Shown: positions 17,024 to 26,149 of the stretch, in pieces
How the letters are laid out: each line of letters begins with the position of its first letter
How positions within the stretch are numbered: the first letter of the stretch is position 1
Assembly (NCBI RefSeq): GCF_020905295.1
Contig: NZ_JAJJMM010000001.1
Location: 2,914,001 to 2,978,000 of the forward strand
Source of the DNA: Flavobacterium piscisymbiosum
Lineage (GTDB): Bacteria > Bacteroidota > Bacteroidia > Flavobacteriales > Flavobacteriaceae
Direction: 5' to 3'
DNA length: 64,000 nucleotides
Notes under the pieces: model-generated
Told to the model about the DNA's origin: nothing
What the model saw: the letters and a program-made list of their open reading frames with translations, nothing else
The model's database searches: none
Program-made: the position numbers and the translations under genes

Positions 17024-17614
17024 TCAGGGAGTCAAAGCTTTAATAACCAAATTAAAAGCTTCATTCCTAATTTCCTCAGTAAATACAAAAGCTTTTCCTG
17101 ACATTGATTTACCTTCTCTGTGAAGTTCTAAAAGAGAATAAAGAGAACCATAAGCAATGCTCCAAAAAACCTCGAAAGTAATCGGAAGAAGTTCTTTATT
17201 TTCAATTGCCTTTGTGATAAATTTTGACATTTGTTCCTTAAAGTCTGTTGTGATTTCTGCTAAAATAGCATCGCCATAAGTAGAATGTTTTAGAAGTTCA
17301 AGACAAGTAGTCTGCAAAGAAAAGTTGATAGCAAACTTAGAACGGTTGTCCCATTGTTGACGTAAACCATCCACAAAAGACATTTCAGGCGAAAATCCGA
17401 TTAACATTTTTTCAAAGAAATTTTTACCAATTTCAATTCCAATTTTTCTGATAAGATCTTCCTTATCCGAATAATAAATATAAAGTGTCGCCACAGAAAC
17501 TCCGCATTCTTTCGCCAGCCGATTCATTCCAAAACCTTCTACACCTTGTGAAACCAGCATTTCGATCGCTTTTTGTTTTACAATTTCTTCTTTGTTTATA
17601 TCTCTCGTTCTCAT
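17024..17614 (-). CDS. TetR/AcrR family transcriptional regulator
   Basis: A 196-residue regulator. The N-terminal HTH (residues about 10-56) shows the family pattern KQKAIEMLVSQGVEGFGMNRLAKECGVSVATLYIYYSDKEDLIRKI; the C-terminal helical ligand domain is divergent. A perfect -7 box (17635-17642) and a 24-bp near-palindrome (17647-17670) lie just upstream, the usual layout of a self-repressing TetR protein. The Tet(X)-like monooxygenase downstream is the likely regulated partner. The ligand is unknown, perhaps the monooxygenase's substrate. Confidence 0.9.
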   Translation of the reverse strand: MRTRDINKEEIVKQKAIEMLVSQGVEGFGMNRLAKECGVSVATLYIYYSDKEDLIRKIGIEIGKNFFEKMLIGFSPEMSFVDGLRQQWDNRSKFAINFSLQTTCLELLKHSTYGDAILAEITTDFKEQMSKFITKAIENKELLPITFEVFWSIAYGSLYSLLELHREGKSMSGKAFVFTEEIRNEAFNLVIKALTP

Positions 17615-17634
17615 AATTTTAATTCATTATGGTA

Positions 17635-17642
17635 CAAAGATA
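17635..17642 (-). promoter_or_regulatory. -7 promoter box for tetR
   Basis: TATCTTTG on the minus strand matches TAnnTTTG, giving a leader of about 15 nt. Confidence 0.65.
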
Positions 17643-17646
17643 TTAA

Positions 17647-17670
17647 TAATAAATGAACGTTCGCTTATTA
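17647..17670. promoter_or_regulatory. Probable TetR operator
   Basis: A 24-bp palindrome with arms TAATAA and TTATTA around the core GAACGTTC; 10 of 12 base pairs are symmetric. It lies immediately upstream of the -7 box, so bound repressor would cover the promoter. Confidence 0.7.
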
Positions 17671-17681
17671 ATTAAAAAAAA

Positions 17682-17765
17682 AAGGTTCAAAGGTGCTAAG
17701 GTTCTGAGGTACTAAGGTTTTTCTATACTTTTTGAATAGACTCCAGCTTTAGCTGGAGGTAAGAA
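17682..17765. repeat. AAGGTTCTGAGGTACTAAGG repeat and adjoining hairpin
   Basis: AAGGTTCAAAGGTGCTAAGG and TTCTGAGGTACTAAGG (17682-17720) belong to a dispersed family also seen at 29002-29090, 40760-40800 and 56728-56766. A perfect hairpin, CTCCAGC/GCTGGAG, follows at about 17742-17759. Confidence 0.6.
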
Positions 17766-17845
17766 TTGGAGAAGGAAAAGGGCTTTAGCCAAATTCAATA
17801 TGTAAATTAAAAAGAACTTTGTGTCTTCTTTCCTTTGTGGCAAAA

Positions 17846-17890
17846 AAAAACTGCTAAATACAATTCGTCAAAATTATAATAGCAGTTTTT
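17846..17890 (-). terminator. Terminator of the L,D-transpeptidase gene
   Basis: AAAAACTGCTA (17846-17856) is complementary to TAGCAGTTTTT (17880-17890). With A-runs and T-runs on both sides it may act in both directions. The loop is long (23 nt). Confidence 0.6.
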
Positions 17891-17907
17891 CCTTGGATAA
17901 CATATTC

Positions 17908-18789
17908 TTATGGAGTAGCGGTTTGTTCTGCTTCTCTAACTTTTTGATTTTCTAAAATCTTTTGGATAAAAGGTTTTGTCTGAGTTTCTATTTCAGCTTC
18001 AGAAATATCCAATGATTTTGGATCTTTTACTAATGCAAACCATGGTTTTGGTTCTCCAAAAGGATAACTTCCAAAAACAATTACCGGAGTTCCTTTTACT
18101 TTTACATTTTCCTTGTCTTTCAAAATCCATTCATCCGCAAATTTGTAAAGGAATTTAGCGTCGGTTTCTTGTAATCGTAAACAAGAATGTGATGCAGGGT
18201 AACCAGGCAATGCATATTCGTGAAAACCAACACCTAATTTATTTTCGATATTAAAATTCCATTTCAAATCCCATTCGTCATTAAACGTACTGGTTGTTTT
18301 TTCGGCTTTCCAATTGGTAAAAAATAATCCTGTTGGAGTAGGATCTTTTTTTCTTCCCATATTGGTTGGGCCTGTATATACTAATTCTCCATTTTCGTAA
18401 GCAGCAAATGCCTGAGCCGGATAAGAGAAAATGATCACTTTCGAAACTTCTTCTAAAGCAGTTACATGTAGAGGAAAAGGAAGATAATACACAATATCGC
18501 CTGTAAAATCTGCAGGAAGTACTACTGAATCCATTTGTGCAAAGTTGGCTTTATCCGTTCTGTTTAAAGCATATGCAATATGAAGTTTAGTACTGTCGGA
18601 ACCATTTGTTTTTAACCATTCTTTTGTTTTTTCAAAATGATACGAAGTAGTTTTTGGTTTTGTATGCTCAATTGTTTTTTTAGGTTTTGCTTTTTCCTTA
18701 GTTTCAGTTGATTCACTTTTTTTACATGAACCTAATAAGACTAAGATTAATACAAGTAAGATATTGGATGTGTAATATAACTTTTTCAT
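17908..18789 (-). CDS. L,D-transpeptidase (YkuD) family lipoprotein
   Basis: A 293-residue exported protein with lipobox LLGSC (Cys22), a Lys-rich linker and a YkuD catalytic domain in the middle. Active-site residues are visible: GFH (His190) and ASHSCLRL with His201, catalytic Cys203 and Arg205; the upstream strand GPTNMGRKKDPTPTGLFFTNWK is also typical. These enzymes make 3-3 cross-links in peptidoglycan or attach proteins to it. The lipid anchor suggests that it acts in the periplasm. It stands alone with its own terminator. The motif reads SHSCLR instead of the commoner SHGCIR, a mild deviation. Confidence 0.88.
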   Translation of the reverse strand: MKKLYYTSNILLVLILVLLGSCKKSESTETKEKAKPKKTIEHTKPKTTSYHFEKTKEWLKTNGSDSTKLHIAYALNRTDKANFAQMDSVVLPADFTGDIVYYLPFPLHVTALEEVSKVIIFSYPAQAFAAYENGELVYTGPTNMGRKKDPTPTGLFFTNWKAEKTTSTFNDEWDLKWNFNIENKLGVGFHEYALPGYPASHSCLRLQETDAKFLYKFADEWILKDKENVKVKGTPVIVFGSYPFGEPKPWFALVKDPKSLDISEAEIETQTKPFIQKILENQKVREAEQTATP

Positions 18790-18893
18790 AAACTGGTTTT
18801 TTATTTATGTAAAGTTATTTTAATCATCCCGAAAAGCACTTACACAATTTTTTGAATTGTTTGTTTGATTTTCATTTAAAATGAATTGAAAAA

Positions 18894-19685
18894 TTACATT
18901 TCTAGTTTTAAGGTTTGACCTTCTACAAATTGTCCTTTAGAAGATGTTATATTAATTTTTTGATCTTCTGTATATCCAAGAGTTTCCCCATTTTTGAAAG
19001 TGACATTACTATTTATAACATAAGCAGCAATATTAGATACAAAAGCATAAAGCTCTTCAATAGTAAGTTTTGAATTTATAACTTCCATCTCTTGTTTTGC
19101 AAATTCAGTTAAGCCATAAGTATAAATACTGTTTCCTTGTTGAGAAGGTCTTATTCCGATGTAAATCCATAAAGTCAGAGGTATGCCTTGTTGTTTTATT
19201 TCGTCAATATTTTCTAAATATTGAGATTTAGAAATCAATAATGATTGACTTCCATGATAAACTCCTATTGAATTTGATGTTAATAAAATAGAAGACAGTA
19301 ATTTACTTAAAATTGTAAATCTTTCTTTCTGGCTTTTTTTTGAGGACATAATTGATACTATTGCATGTCCATTATGATTTTCTAAATCTTCGGTAGCAGT
19401 CTCCCAATTATATGCATATTCTGCAGTTCCCTGAATGTCTTCCCAAGGAATTGGTGCAGGCATGTAAGCCAATGCAACCATTTCTCCTTCTATTTTAAAA
19501 ACAGCAGAGTTATCATCTCCTGTAAAATCAGTAATTGTTAGTTTCCAAAAGGTTTTTAGATTTTCAATAACAGCATTGATATCATATCTTTCGTTATTGT
19601 TAAACATTGGCATAGCAAGTAAAATGCTATTTTCGGTTTTTTCTAAATTAGTTTTTTCTTTTTTGAAGAAATTAAATAGTCCCAT
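18894..19685 (-). CDS. DUF4261 domain protein
   Basis: A 263-residue soluble protein with no signal peptide. After a short basic start (MGLFNFFKKEKTN) comes the DUF4261 pattern: ILLAMPMFNNNERYDINAVIENLKTFWKL, VALAYMPAPIPWEDIQGTAEYAYNW, HAIVSIMSSKKSQKERF and GVYHGSQSLLISKSQYLE. The function is unknown; relatives are sometimes linked to secretion-associated or immunity loci, but nothing nearby supports that. It is transcribed alone, in a stretch of more AT-rich DNA. Confidence 0.7.
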   Translation of the reverse strand: MGLFNFFKKEKTNLEKTENSILLAMPMFNNNERYDINAVIENLKTFWKLTITDFTGDDNSAVFKIEGEMVALAYMPAPIPWEDIQGTAEYAYNWETATEDLENHNGHAIVSIMSSKKSQKERFTILSKLLSSILLTSNSIGVYHGSQSLLISKSQYLENIDEIKQQGIPLTLWIYIGIRPSQQGNSIYTYGLTEFAKQEMEVINSKLTIEELYAFVSNIAAYVINSNVTFKNGETLGYTEDQKINITSSKGQFVEGQTLKLEM

Positions 19686-19774
19686 ATGAGATTTTGTTTT
19701 ATTAGTTTAAAATACAATATTTTCTTTTTTTATAAGTATTATTTTATGTTTAATTCTTTACAGATATTAATCTT

Positions 19775-21268
19775 TTACTTTTTCTCAATTAATTTCAAAA
19801 CATATTCCATCTGAGCATCTCTATTCTCTATAAAATCATCCAAAGTTTGACTCACTTTATAATCAGGAATTACACCTCGTCCAAAAATCTGATTTGGTTT
19901 CTTAGGAACATCCTGTTCTAAATTTACGATAGAAAACTGCGTTTTTATTTTAGTATTGGGTAATTCGTATTCGATAGGAGTATGACCATTATGACCGTAA
20001 TAACCGCCCATAGTTTCTTCGCCAATAACAATTGCGCTGGTTTTTCCTGCAACTAATGATGCGAAAAGCGATCCTGCCGAAGCTACTCTTGGACTTATTA
20101 ATAAGTAAACCTGACCTTTAAAGGTGTTTTTATCCGGTTGTAATAAACGATTAAATTTTGGATCCTGAGGGTATATTTTGCCTTTTAAAATGGGATATTC
20201 CTTTTTTAACTCAGCTTCAAAATCATTCTTTTCTTCCAGTTTTTTTTCAGTCTCAGTTTCTTCATAAACAAAATAGGGAAGAAACGGAATTTTCTGAAAA
20301 TTAATATAAGCATTTTTATTTTCGCGATACGTTTTTTGTGTTAAGTATGAAAAAGTTACCAAATCGTTAGGATCTGACCCTCCGCCATTATTTCTAACAT
20401 CTACAATTAAATTTTTTATTTCAGGATGTACAGCAAGCATTTGAAAACAGCTGTCGAGATATTTTTTATATACTATGTGTTCTTTGTCCTCTGCATTTCC
20501 TCCAATTAAAAAAGTATGAACAGCAAGCAAGGCGGTATTTTGAGAAACAATCTTAAATGAATATTTATCTTTGATATTGCTGTAAAACAAGCTGTCAGAA
20601 GGAAAAGAATGACGTTTTTTAAAGTTCTCTTTTCTTTCTTCATTAGAAATACCGGCAATAGTTTTAGAGAGTTTTTTAGTTTGGTTGGGAAGTGAGTATT
20701 CAACTAAAAATTTTTCTTTTGGGCCATATTCCATTTCAAAATATCTTGAAAAAGCGGCGTTAATTCCAATTGATTTTCCGGATATATTAAAGCCGTCGGT
20801 GGTGTAATATTTGTAAAAGGCGCGTATTATTTTATTTATTTCAATTCCGTTAATGCTATGAATTTGTGAGCCTAACAGAATTTCATCATTTTTTAAATTG
20901 ATGATTGTTTTGTTCGCGATCAATTTTATCGGAAAAGGGAAAAAAACTTTTTCTGATGTATATCTGTTTTTAAATGCATCAGGAAGAGTTGTGTTATTGT
21001 GCACACTGCCTTCGAAGTCAGTTATTTGTAAAATAATTTTGTAGAAATCCAGTAATTCCGCCGGATTTTTTAATTGCAGAAATGCCCAATTGTATATACT
21101 GTCAATTTGTTTTTTAGTTCGGTACTTATAAATACCTGAATTTGCTTTTTCTCTGATTTCTCTAAAAGTAGTAAGATCTTGTTTGAGTTTTTCTGAAGTG
21201 AATTTATCATTTTGAGAGAAAACTATAAATGGAAAAATCAGAAAAAAAGCTATTTTAAATTTGAGCAT
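19775..21268 (-). CDS. S41 family peptidase
   Basis: A 497-residue exported serine peptidase of the C-terminal-processing type. The signal peptide (FPFIVFSQ) is followed by a helical N-terminal region and a degenerate PDZ-like stretch (about 120-160). The catalytic core shows NLIVDVRNNGGGSDPNDL, the PRVASAGSLFASLVAG serine motif and VIGEETMGGYYGHNGHTPIEYELPN. The catalytic Lys is not obvious, because the segment after the Ser has TSAIVIGEE. It ends near residue 480 with FGRGVIPDYKV. The target is unknown; periplasmic or outer-membrane location is likely. Confidence 0.85.
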   Translation of the reverse strand: MLKFKIAFFLIFPFIVFSQNDKFTSEKLKQDLTTFREIREKANSGIYKYRTKKQIDSIYNWAFLQLKNPAELLDFYKIILQITDFEGSVHNNTTLPDAFKNRYTSEKVFFPFPIKLIANKTIINLKNDEILLGSQIHSINGIEINKIIRAFYKYYTTDGFNISGKSIGINAAFSRYFEMEYGPKEKFLVEYSLPNQTKKLSKTIAGISNEERKENFKKRHSFPSDSLFYSNIKDKYSFKIVSQNTALLAVHTFLIGGNAEDKEHIVYKKYLDSCFQMLAVHPEIKNLIVDVRNNGGGSDPNDLVTFSYLTQKTYRENKNAYINFQKIPFLPYFVYEETETEKKLEEKNDFEAELKKEYPILKGKIYPQDPKFNRLLQPDKNTFKGQVYLLISPRVASAGSLFASLVAGKTSAIVIGEETMGGYYGHNGHTPIEYELPNTKIKTQFSIVNLEQDVPKKPNQIFGRGVIPDYKVSQTLDDFIENRDAQMEYVLKLIEKK

Positions 21269-21308
21269 TGGTTTGGTTTTGTTTAGAACCTAAAAATACT
21301 CAAAAAAA

Positions 21309-21890
21309 TTAAATCAAATTTTTAATTTTAGCATGCTGTAATAACATAATCGTTTTAGCATCAGTAATCTCACCCGATTCGATCATGTTGTAAGCTTCAT
21401 CAAAAGTATATTCCAGCACTTCAATGTTTTCTTGTTCGGCGTCTAATCCTCCGCCATCATTTACTTTCATGGTTTCATCATATTCACCCACAAAAAGATA
21501 TAAAATCTCGGTAACAGATCCTGGCGACATATACGTTTCAATCACTTTCTGAACTTTATTTAAACGGTAACCTGTTTCCTCTTCGGTTTCACGAATTACA
21601 GCTTGTTCAGCATTATCCTGATCAAGAAGTCCAGCGCAAACCTCAATCATCATTCCGGTTTTATTTCCGTTAAGATAAGTGGGCAAACGAAACTGACGCG
21701 TTAAGATTACTGTTTTTTTAGATGAATTGTACAATAAAATAGCGGCTCCGTTTCCGCGATCATACACTTCACGGATATGCGATTCTACTTTACCATCTTT
21801 CTTTTGATAATCAAAAGTTACTTTGTTTAGTATGTACCAATTGTCTGATAGTAGCTTAGTTTCGGTAACTTTAATTTCTGGATTTTTCAT
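21309..21890 (-). CDS. Nudix hydrolase, NudK (GDP-mannose pyrophosphatase) type
   Basis: A 193-residue cytoplasmic enzyme. The Nudix box is intact: GLLDQDNAEQAVIRETEEET followed by GY, near residues 87-110. The flanks VTFDYQKKDGKVESHIREVYDRGNGAAILLYN and YMSPGSVTEILYLFVGEYDE match the ADP-sugar/NudK subgroup, which hydrolyses GDP-mannose or other nucleotide sugars. It lies downstream of purA with a terminator between them, so expression is probably partly separate. Confidence 0.85.
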   Translation of the reverse strand: MKNPEIKVTETKLLSDNWYILNKVTFDYQKKDGKVESHIREVYDRGNGAAILLYNSSKKTVILTRQFRLPTYLNGNKTGMMIEVCAGLLDQDNAEQAVIRETEEETGYRLNKVQKVIETYMSPGSVTEILYLFVGEYDETMKVNDGGGLDAEQENIEVLEYTFDEAYNMIESGEITDAKTIMLLQHAKIKNLI

Positions 21891-21910
21891 AATAAGAAAT
21901 CTTTTGTATA

Positions 21911-21938
21911 AAAAAACGCTCTGGTTATCAGAGCGTTT
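21911..21938 (-). terminator. Terminator of purA
   Basis: AAACGCTCTG (21914-21923) pairs perfectly with CAGAGCGTTT (21929-21938) over a 5-nt loop. Read on the minus strand it ends in T7. Confidence 0.9.
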
Positions 21939-21945
21939 AGATGTA

Positions 21946-23217
21946 TTATTTTGTTATTGTTTGCTTTCTGTCAGGTCCAACAGATACAATCTTAATTGGC
22001 ACTCCAACTTCTTCTTCAATAAACTCAATATATTCTTTTAGCTCAATTGGTAGTTGATCGTAAGTTGTCAATCCTGTTAAGTCAGCTTTCCATCCTTTAA
22101 ATTCTTTATAAACAGGAGTTACGTTTTCCGGCTCGATGTTGTAAGGAAAGTGAGAAATGTTTTGCCCTTTATAGTTGTATTCTGTACAAACTTTCAAAGT
22201 TTCGAATCCTGAAAGAACATCGCCTTTCATCATCATTAACTGAGTAACACCGTTTACCTGAACAGCATATTTTAAAGCAACAAGATCTAACCATCCGCAA
22301 CGTCTTTGTCTTCCTGTAACAGATCCAAATTCGTTACCTACTTTTGCCATAGTAGCACCAACTTCGTCAAAAAGTTCCGTTGGGAAAGGTCCGCTACCAA
22401 CACGTGTAACGTAAGCTTTAAAAATTCCGTAAACTTCTTTGATTTTGTTAGGAGCAATTCCTAAACCAGTACAAGCTCCGGCAGCAGTAGTATTTGATGA
22501 AGTTACGAAAGGATAAGTTCCAAAATCAACATCTAATAAAGAACCCTGAGCTCCTTCGCATAAAATAGATTTACCTGCTTTTTGAGCTTGGTAGATATAT
22601 TCTTCACTGTCGATAAAATCTAATTTTTTTAATTCTTCGATAGCTTCAAAAAACTCTTTTTCAAGTTCAGCTAAATTGTATTGAATCGCTACGTCATAAA
22701 AAGCAATCATTGCTTCGTGTTTGTCAGCCAATGCTCTGTAACGTTCTTTAAAGTCTTCTAATTCAATATCTCCAACACGCAATCCGTTTCTTCCGGTTTT
22801 GTCCATATAAGTTGGTCCAATTCCTTTTAGAGTAGAACCAATTTTAGCTTTTCCTTTAGATGCTTCAGAAGCTGCATCAAGCAAACGGTGCGTTGGTAAA
22901 ATTAAATGTGCTTTTCTTGAAATGATCAATTTATTTTTGATGTCAAGGTTAAATTTCTCTAAACCTTCGATTTCTTTTTGAAAAACTACCGGATCTATTA
23001 CAACACCATTACCAATGATGTTTATTGAATTTTTATGAAAAATTCCAGAAGGAATGGTTCTAAGTACATGTTTAATTCCGTCAAACTCTAATGTATGTCC
23101 TGCATTTGGTCCTCCTTGAAAACGTGCAATAATATCATAATTAGAGGTAAGAACGTCAACAATTTTCCCTTTACCTTCATCTCCCCATTGTAATCCTAGT
23201 AATAAATCTACGGTCAT
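21946..23217 (-). CDS. purA: Adenylosuccinate synthetase
   Basis: Joins IMP and aspartate with GTP to form adenylosuccinate, the first committed step to AMP. The 423-residue protein opens with VDLLLGLQWGDEGKGKIVDVL (GDEGKGK P-loop, catalytic Asp) and has FQGGPNAGHTLEFDG (catalytic His), KIGSTLKGIGPTYMDKTGRNGLRVGD, CEGAQGSLLDVDFGTYPFVTSSNTTAAG, TRVGSGPFPTEL and GRQRRCGWLDLVAL. Length is standard. It sits 94 bp downstream of fur on the same strand. With guaB elsewhere in the window, both branches from IMP are present. Confidence 0.98.
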   Translation of the reverse strand: MTVDLLLGLQWGDEGKGKIVDVLTSNYDIIARFQGGPNAGHTLEFDGIKHVLRTIPSGIFHKNSINIIGNGVVIDPVVFQKEIEGLEKFNLDIKNKLIISRKAHLILPTHRLLDAASEASKGKAKIGSTLKGIGPTYMDKTGRNGLRVGDIELEDFKERYRALADKHEAMIAFYDVAIQYNLAELEKEFFEAIEELKKLDFIDSEEYIYQAQKAGKSILCEGAQGSLLDVDFGTYPFVTSSNTTAAGACTGLGIAPNKIKEVYGIFKAYVTRVGSGPFPTELFDEVGATMAKVGNEFGSVTGRQRRCGWLDLVALKYAVQVNGVTQLMMMKGDVLSGFETLKVCTEYNYKGQNISHFPYNIEPENVTPVYKEFKGWKADLTGLTTYDQLPIELKEYIEFIEEEVGVPIKIVSVGPDRKQTITK

Positions 23218-23311
23218 TCTGTTTTAATTTGCGTTGAGGCAATTTGAGTTGCCCTACTGATTAATGTAGTTAATTTTCTTTTTTTTATTTTTTAAATAAT
23301 GCGTTTCCGGA

Positions 23312-23770
23312 CTATTGTTTTTGCTTTTTGTTTCCGTAGAAATACAATGAATGATTCGTGATTTCGATATCAAATATTTCTTCGATTGTTTTTTTGATGG
23401 TTTGAATTCTTGGATCGCAAAATTCGATTACCTCACCAGAATCAGTCATGATAATATGATCATGCTGTTTATCAAAATATGATTTTTCGTAGTAAGCCTG
23501 ATTTTGCCCAAATTGATGTTTTCTAACCAATGCGCAGTCTAACAATAACTCGATCGTGTTGTATAATGTAGCCCTACTCACACGATAGTTCTTATTTTTC
23601 ATTTTGATATATAAGTTTTCTATGTCAAAATGCTCTTCGCTGTCGTAAATTTCCTGAAGTATAGCATAACGCTCAGGAGTTTTGCGATGCCCTTTTTGCT
23701 CAAGATACATTGTAAATACATTTTTTACAATTTCTTGATTCTTAGTGTTGTCAGTTGAAATGAGTGTCAT
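23312..23770 (-). CDS. Fur family transcriptional regulator
   Basis: A 152-residue metal-dependent regulator. The winged-helix part is [56 protein letters not shown]; the dimer/metal part begins [36 protein letters not shown] with the HDH metal motif. The usual C-terminal CxxC pair is absent; FCDP carries a lone Cys. Fur, PerR and Zur cannot be told apart here. I choose the ATG at 23770; a TTG start at 23779 would lie inside the -7 box. That box ends only 6 bp upstream of the ATG, implying an almost leaderless mRNA. The gene order spoT-fur-purA is typical of Flavobacteria. Confidence 0.88.
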   Translation of the reverse strand: MTLISTDNTKNQEIVKNVFTMYLEQKGHRKTPERYAILQEIYDSEEHFDIENLYIKMKNKNYRVSRATLYNTIELLLDCALVRKHQFGQNQAYYEKSYFDKQHDHIIMTDSGEVIEFCDPRIQTIKKTIEEIFDIEITNHSLYFYGNKKQKQ

Positions 23771-23776
23771 ATCCGG

Positions 23777-23784
23777 CAAAGATA
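23777..23784 (-). promoter_or_regulatory. -7 promoter box for the fur-like gene
   Basis: TATCTTTG (minus strand) matches TAnnTTTG. The start codon follows 6 bp later. Confidence 0.6.
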
Positions 23785-23859
23785 AATTTTTATTTTTAAT
23801 GAATAAAAGTTTCGGGTTTAAAGTTTAGTTATAAAACCCTTATAGATAGGTTAAAAAGT

Positions 23860-26082
23860 TTAGGTTCTGTATTCTCTGGTCACTTTATCAACTCCATCAA
23901 TTTTTTTAATCGCATTAATCATTTTCTTCAAAATGGTATTGTTCTGAACAATTACAGCAATCTGACCATGAAAAATTCCCGCATCTGTACTCAACGAAAT
24001 GCTCTGGATATTCACGCTCATATTGTTCGAAATTACCCTTGTTAACTGATTTGTAAGTCCTAAAACATCCATTCCGGTAATGTTGATAATAGCCTTGAAT
24101 TCTTCCTGCGATGAATCAATCCATTTGGCGCTCATAATTCTGTAAGCATAGTTTGACTGCATACCAATAGCGTTCGGGCAGTCTTTTTTGTGCACTTTAA
24201 TACCTTCGTTTATCGTTACAAATCCAAAAACGTCATCTCCAGGAATTGGATTACAACATGGCGAAAGTTTATAATCGAGTTTATCATGTTCAGTACCAAA
24301 AACCAGCATGTCATAATTACTGCTAATGACTTGTTTATGAATATCATCGGCGGCGGTTGTATCTTTATTTCTTTTAATTTTATTTTTAAAGAAATTGATA
24401 AACGTATTGCTTTTTTGAGCGGCGTAATCTTTTAATTGCTGATTTTCTATTGCCCCAATTCCAACTCGGTAAAATAAATCTAAACTCGTTTTTAGTTTAA
24501 AAAAGTTGACTAATTCATTAATAACCTGCTCGTTGATCGTTATTTTTAAATGTCTTAGTTTTCGGGTAAGTAATTCTTTTCCTTCTTCAGCAATTTTTTT
24601 AGTGTTCTCGTTAAGAACGTTTTTTATTTTCGTTTTGGCTCTTGACGTTGTTACATATTCTAACCAGTTTACCGTAGGTTTTTGATTGGCAGAAGTAATC
24701 ACTTCGACTTGATCGCCACTTTTTAACTCGTGATTTAATGGAACCAAACGTCCGTTTACACGCGTTCCTCTGGTTTTTATTCCAATTTCGGAGTGAATAC
24801 TAAACGCAAAATCAAGTGAAGTAGCACCTTTTGGCAATGACTTAATTTCTCCTTTTGGCGTAAAGACGAAGATTTCTTTCGAATATAAATTCATTTTAAA
24901 ATCTTCAACAAAATCAACCGCGTTAGTTTCCTGATTTTCCAATGCTTCGCGAAGCAAATTCAGCCAAACGTCCAGACCGCTTTCTTCTGTAGCACCGTTT
25001 TTATATTTGTAATGCGCTGCATAACCTTTCTCAGCGATTTCATCCATACGCTCGCTTCGAACCTGCACTTCGACCCAACGGCCTTTTGGTCCCATTACGG
25101 TAATGTGCAAAGCTTCGTAACCGGTTGATTTAGGAGATGAAATCCAGTCACGTAAACGACTCGGACTTGGTCTGTAATGATCTGTTACGATCGAATAAAT
25201 TTTCCAGGCCACGAATTTCTCATCGTGCTGATCTGATTTATAAACAATTCTAAGAGCAAATTTGTCATACACTTCATCAAAACTCACATTTTGAGCGCGC
25301 ATTTTACGACGGATCGAATAAATAGATTTCGGACGTCCTTTTATGACATAATCAATGCCTTCATTGTCCAGAGATTTTTTTAGAACATCCGAAATATCTT
25401 TGATATAAACATCCTGTTCTTCTTTTGTCTCTCTTATTTTGCTTACAATATCATTGTAAACAGCTGGTTCTGTATATTTTAAACCTAAATCTTCCAATTT
25501 GGTTTTTATGTTATAAAGTCCTAAACGATGGGCGAGAGGCGCATAAATATAAAGCGTTTCCGAAGCAATTTTAGTTTGCTTGTATTCTGCCATCGAATCC
25601 ATGGTTTGCATATTATGCAAGCGATCGGCGAGTTTTATCAAAATTACACGAACGTCATCGTTCAGTGTAAGGATCATTTTTCTGAAATTTTCTGCCTGCA
25701 TCGACGCATTCAGATCTTTTTGAACTAACGAAATTTTGGTTAAACCTTCAACAAGTTGCGCCACTTTTGGGTTAAATAAACGCTCAATATCCTCGACTGT
25801 CATAGGAGTATCTTCGACAACATCGTGCAATAAAGCCGCCGCAATAGAGGTCGCTCCTAAACCAATTTCAGAAGCCACAATTTTCGCAACTGCAATAGGA
25901 TGAAAGATATACGCTTCGCCAGATTTACGTCTTTGTTCTTTATGTGCATCTACTGCGACATCAAATGCTTTTCGGATTAATTTTTTGTCGGTTGGACTTA
26001 AAGTCTGATAACTGATTCGAAGTAATTCTTTATACTCTTGGGCAATTGCTTTATTTTCTTTCTCAATATCTATTTCTATCAT
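23860..26082 (-). CDS. RelA/SpoT family (p)ppGpp synthetase/hydrolase
   Basis: A 740-residue bifunctional stringent-response enzyme. In order: an HD hydrolase domain (about 40-200) with intact YIFHPIAVAKI and LLHDVVEDTPMT plus DRLHNMQTM; a synthetase domain (about 240-350) with IKGRPKSIYSIRRKM, DKFALRIVY and STGYEALHITVMGP; a TGS domain (about 395-460, EIFVFTPKGEIKSLPKGATSLDFAFSIHSEIG); a conserved Cys/His region (KLSPCCNPIPGDDVFGFVT); and a C-terminal ACT domain. Both catalytic sites look intact, so it probably makes and degrades the alarmone. The ATG at 26082 (MIEIDIEKENK) is preferred over a TTG 15 bp upstream. Confidence 0.96.
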   Translation of the reverse strand: MIEIDIEKENKAIAQEYKELLRISYQTLSPTDKKLIRKAFDVAVDAHKEQRRKSGEAYIFHPIAVAKIVASEIGLGATSIAAALLHDVVEDTPMTVEDIERLFNPKVAQLVEGLTKISLVQKDLNASMQAENFRKMILTLNDDVRVILIKLADRLHNMQTMDSMAEYKQTKIASETLYIYAPLAHRLGLYNIKTKLEDLGLKYTEPAVYNDIVSKIRETKEEQDVYIKDISDVLKKSLDNEGIDYVIKGRPKSIYSIRRKMRAQNVSFDEVYDKFALRIVYKSDQHDEKFVAWKIYSIVTDHYRPSPSRLRDWISSPKSTGYEALHITVMGPKGRWVEVQVRSERMDEIAEKGYAAHYKYKNGATEESGLDVWLNLLREALENQETNAVDFVEDFKMNLYSKEIFVFTPKGEIKSLPKGATSLDFAFSIHSEIGIKTRGTRVNGRLVPLNHELKSGDQVEVITSANQKPTVNWLEYVTTSRAKTKIKNVLNENTKKIAEEGKELLTRKLRHLKITINEQVINELVNFFKLKTSLDLFYRVGIGAIENQQLKDYAAQKSNTFINFFKNKIKRNKDTTAADDIHKQVISSNYDMLVFGTEHDKLDYKLSPCCNPIPGDDVFGFVTINEGIKVHKKDCPNAIGMQSNYAYRIMSAKWIDSSQEEFKAIINITGMDVLGLTNQLTRVISNNMSVNIQSISLSTDAGIFHGQIAVIVQNNTILKKMINAIKKIDGVDKVTREYRT

Positions 26083-26149
26083 AACGGCATAGTTCAAGTA
26101 CTAAAAATAAGAATAAGTTTGAATATACGCAAGGGAATGAGGGGTTGAT

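Noticed and set aside
18894..19685. DUF4261 protein as part of a type VI secretion or immunity island
   Set aside because: No secretion or effector genes are adjacent; its neighbours are an L,D-transpeptidase and an S41 peptidase.
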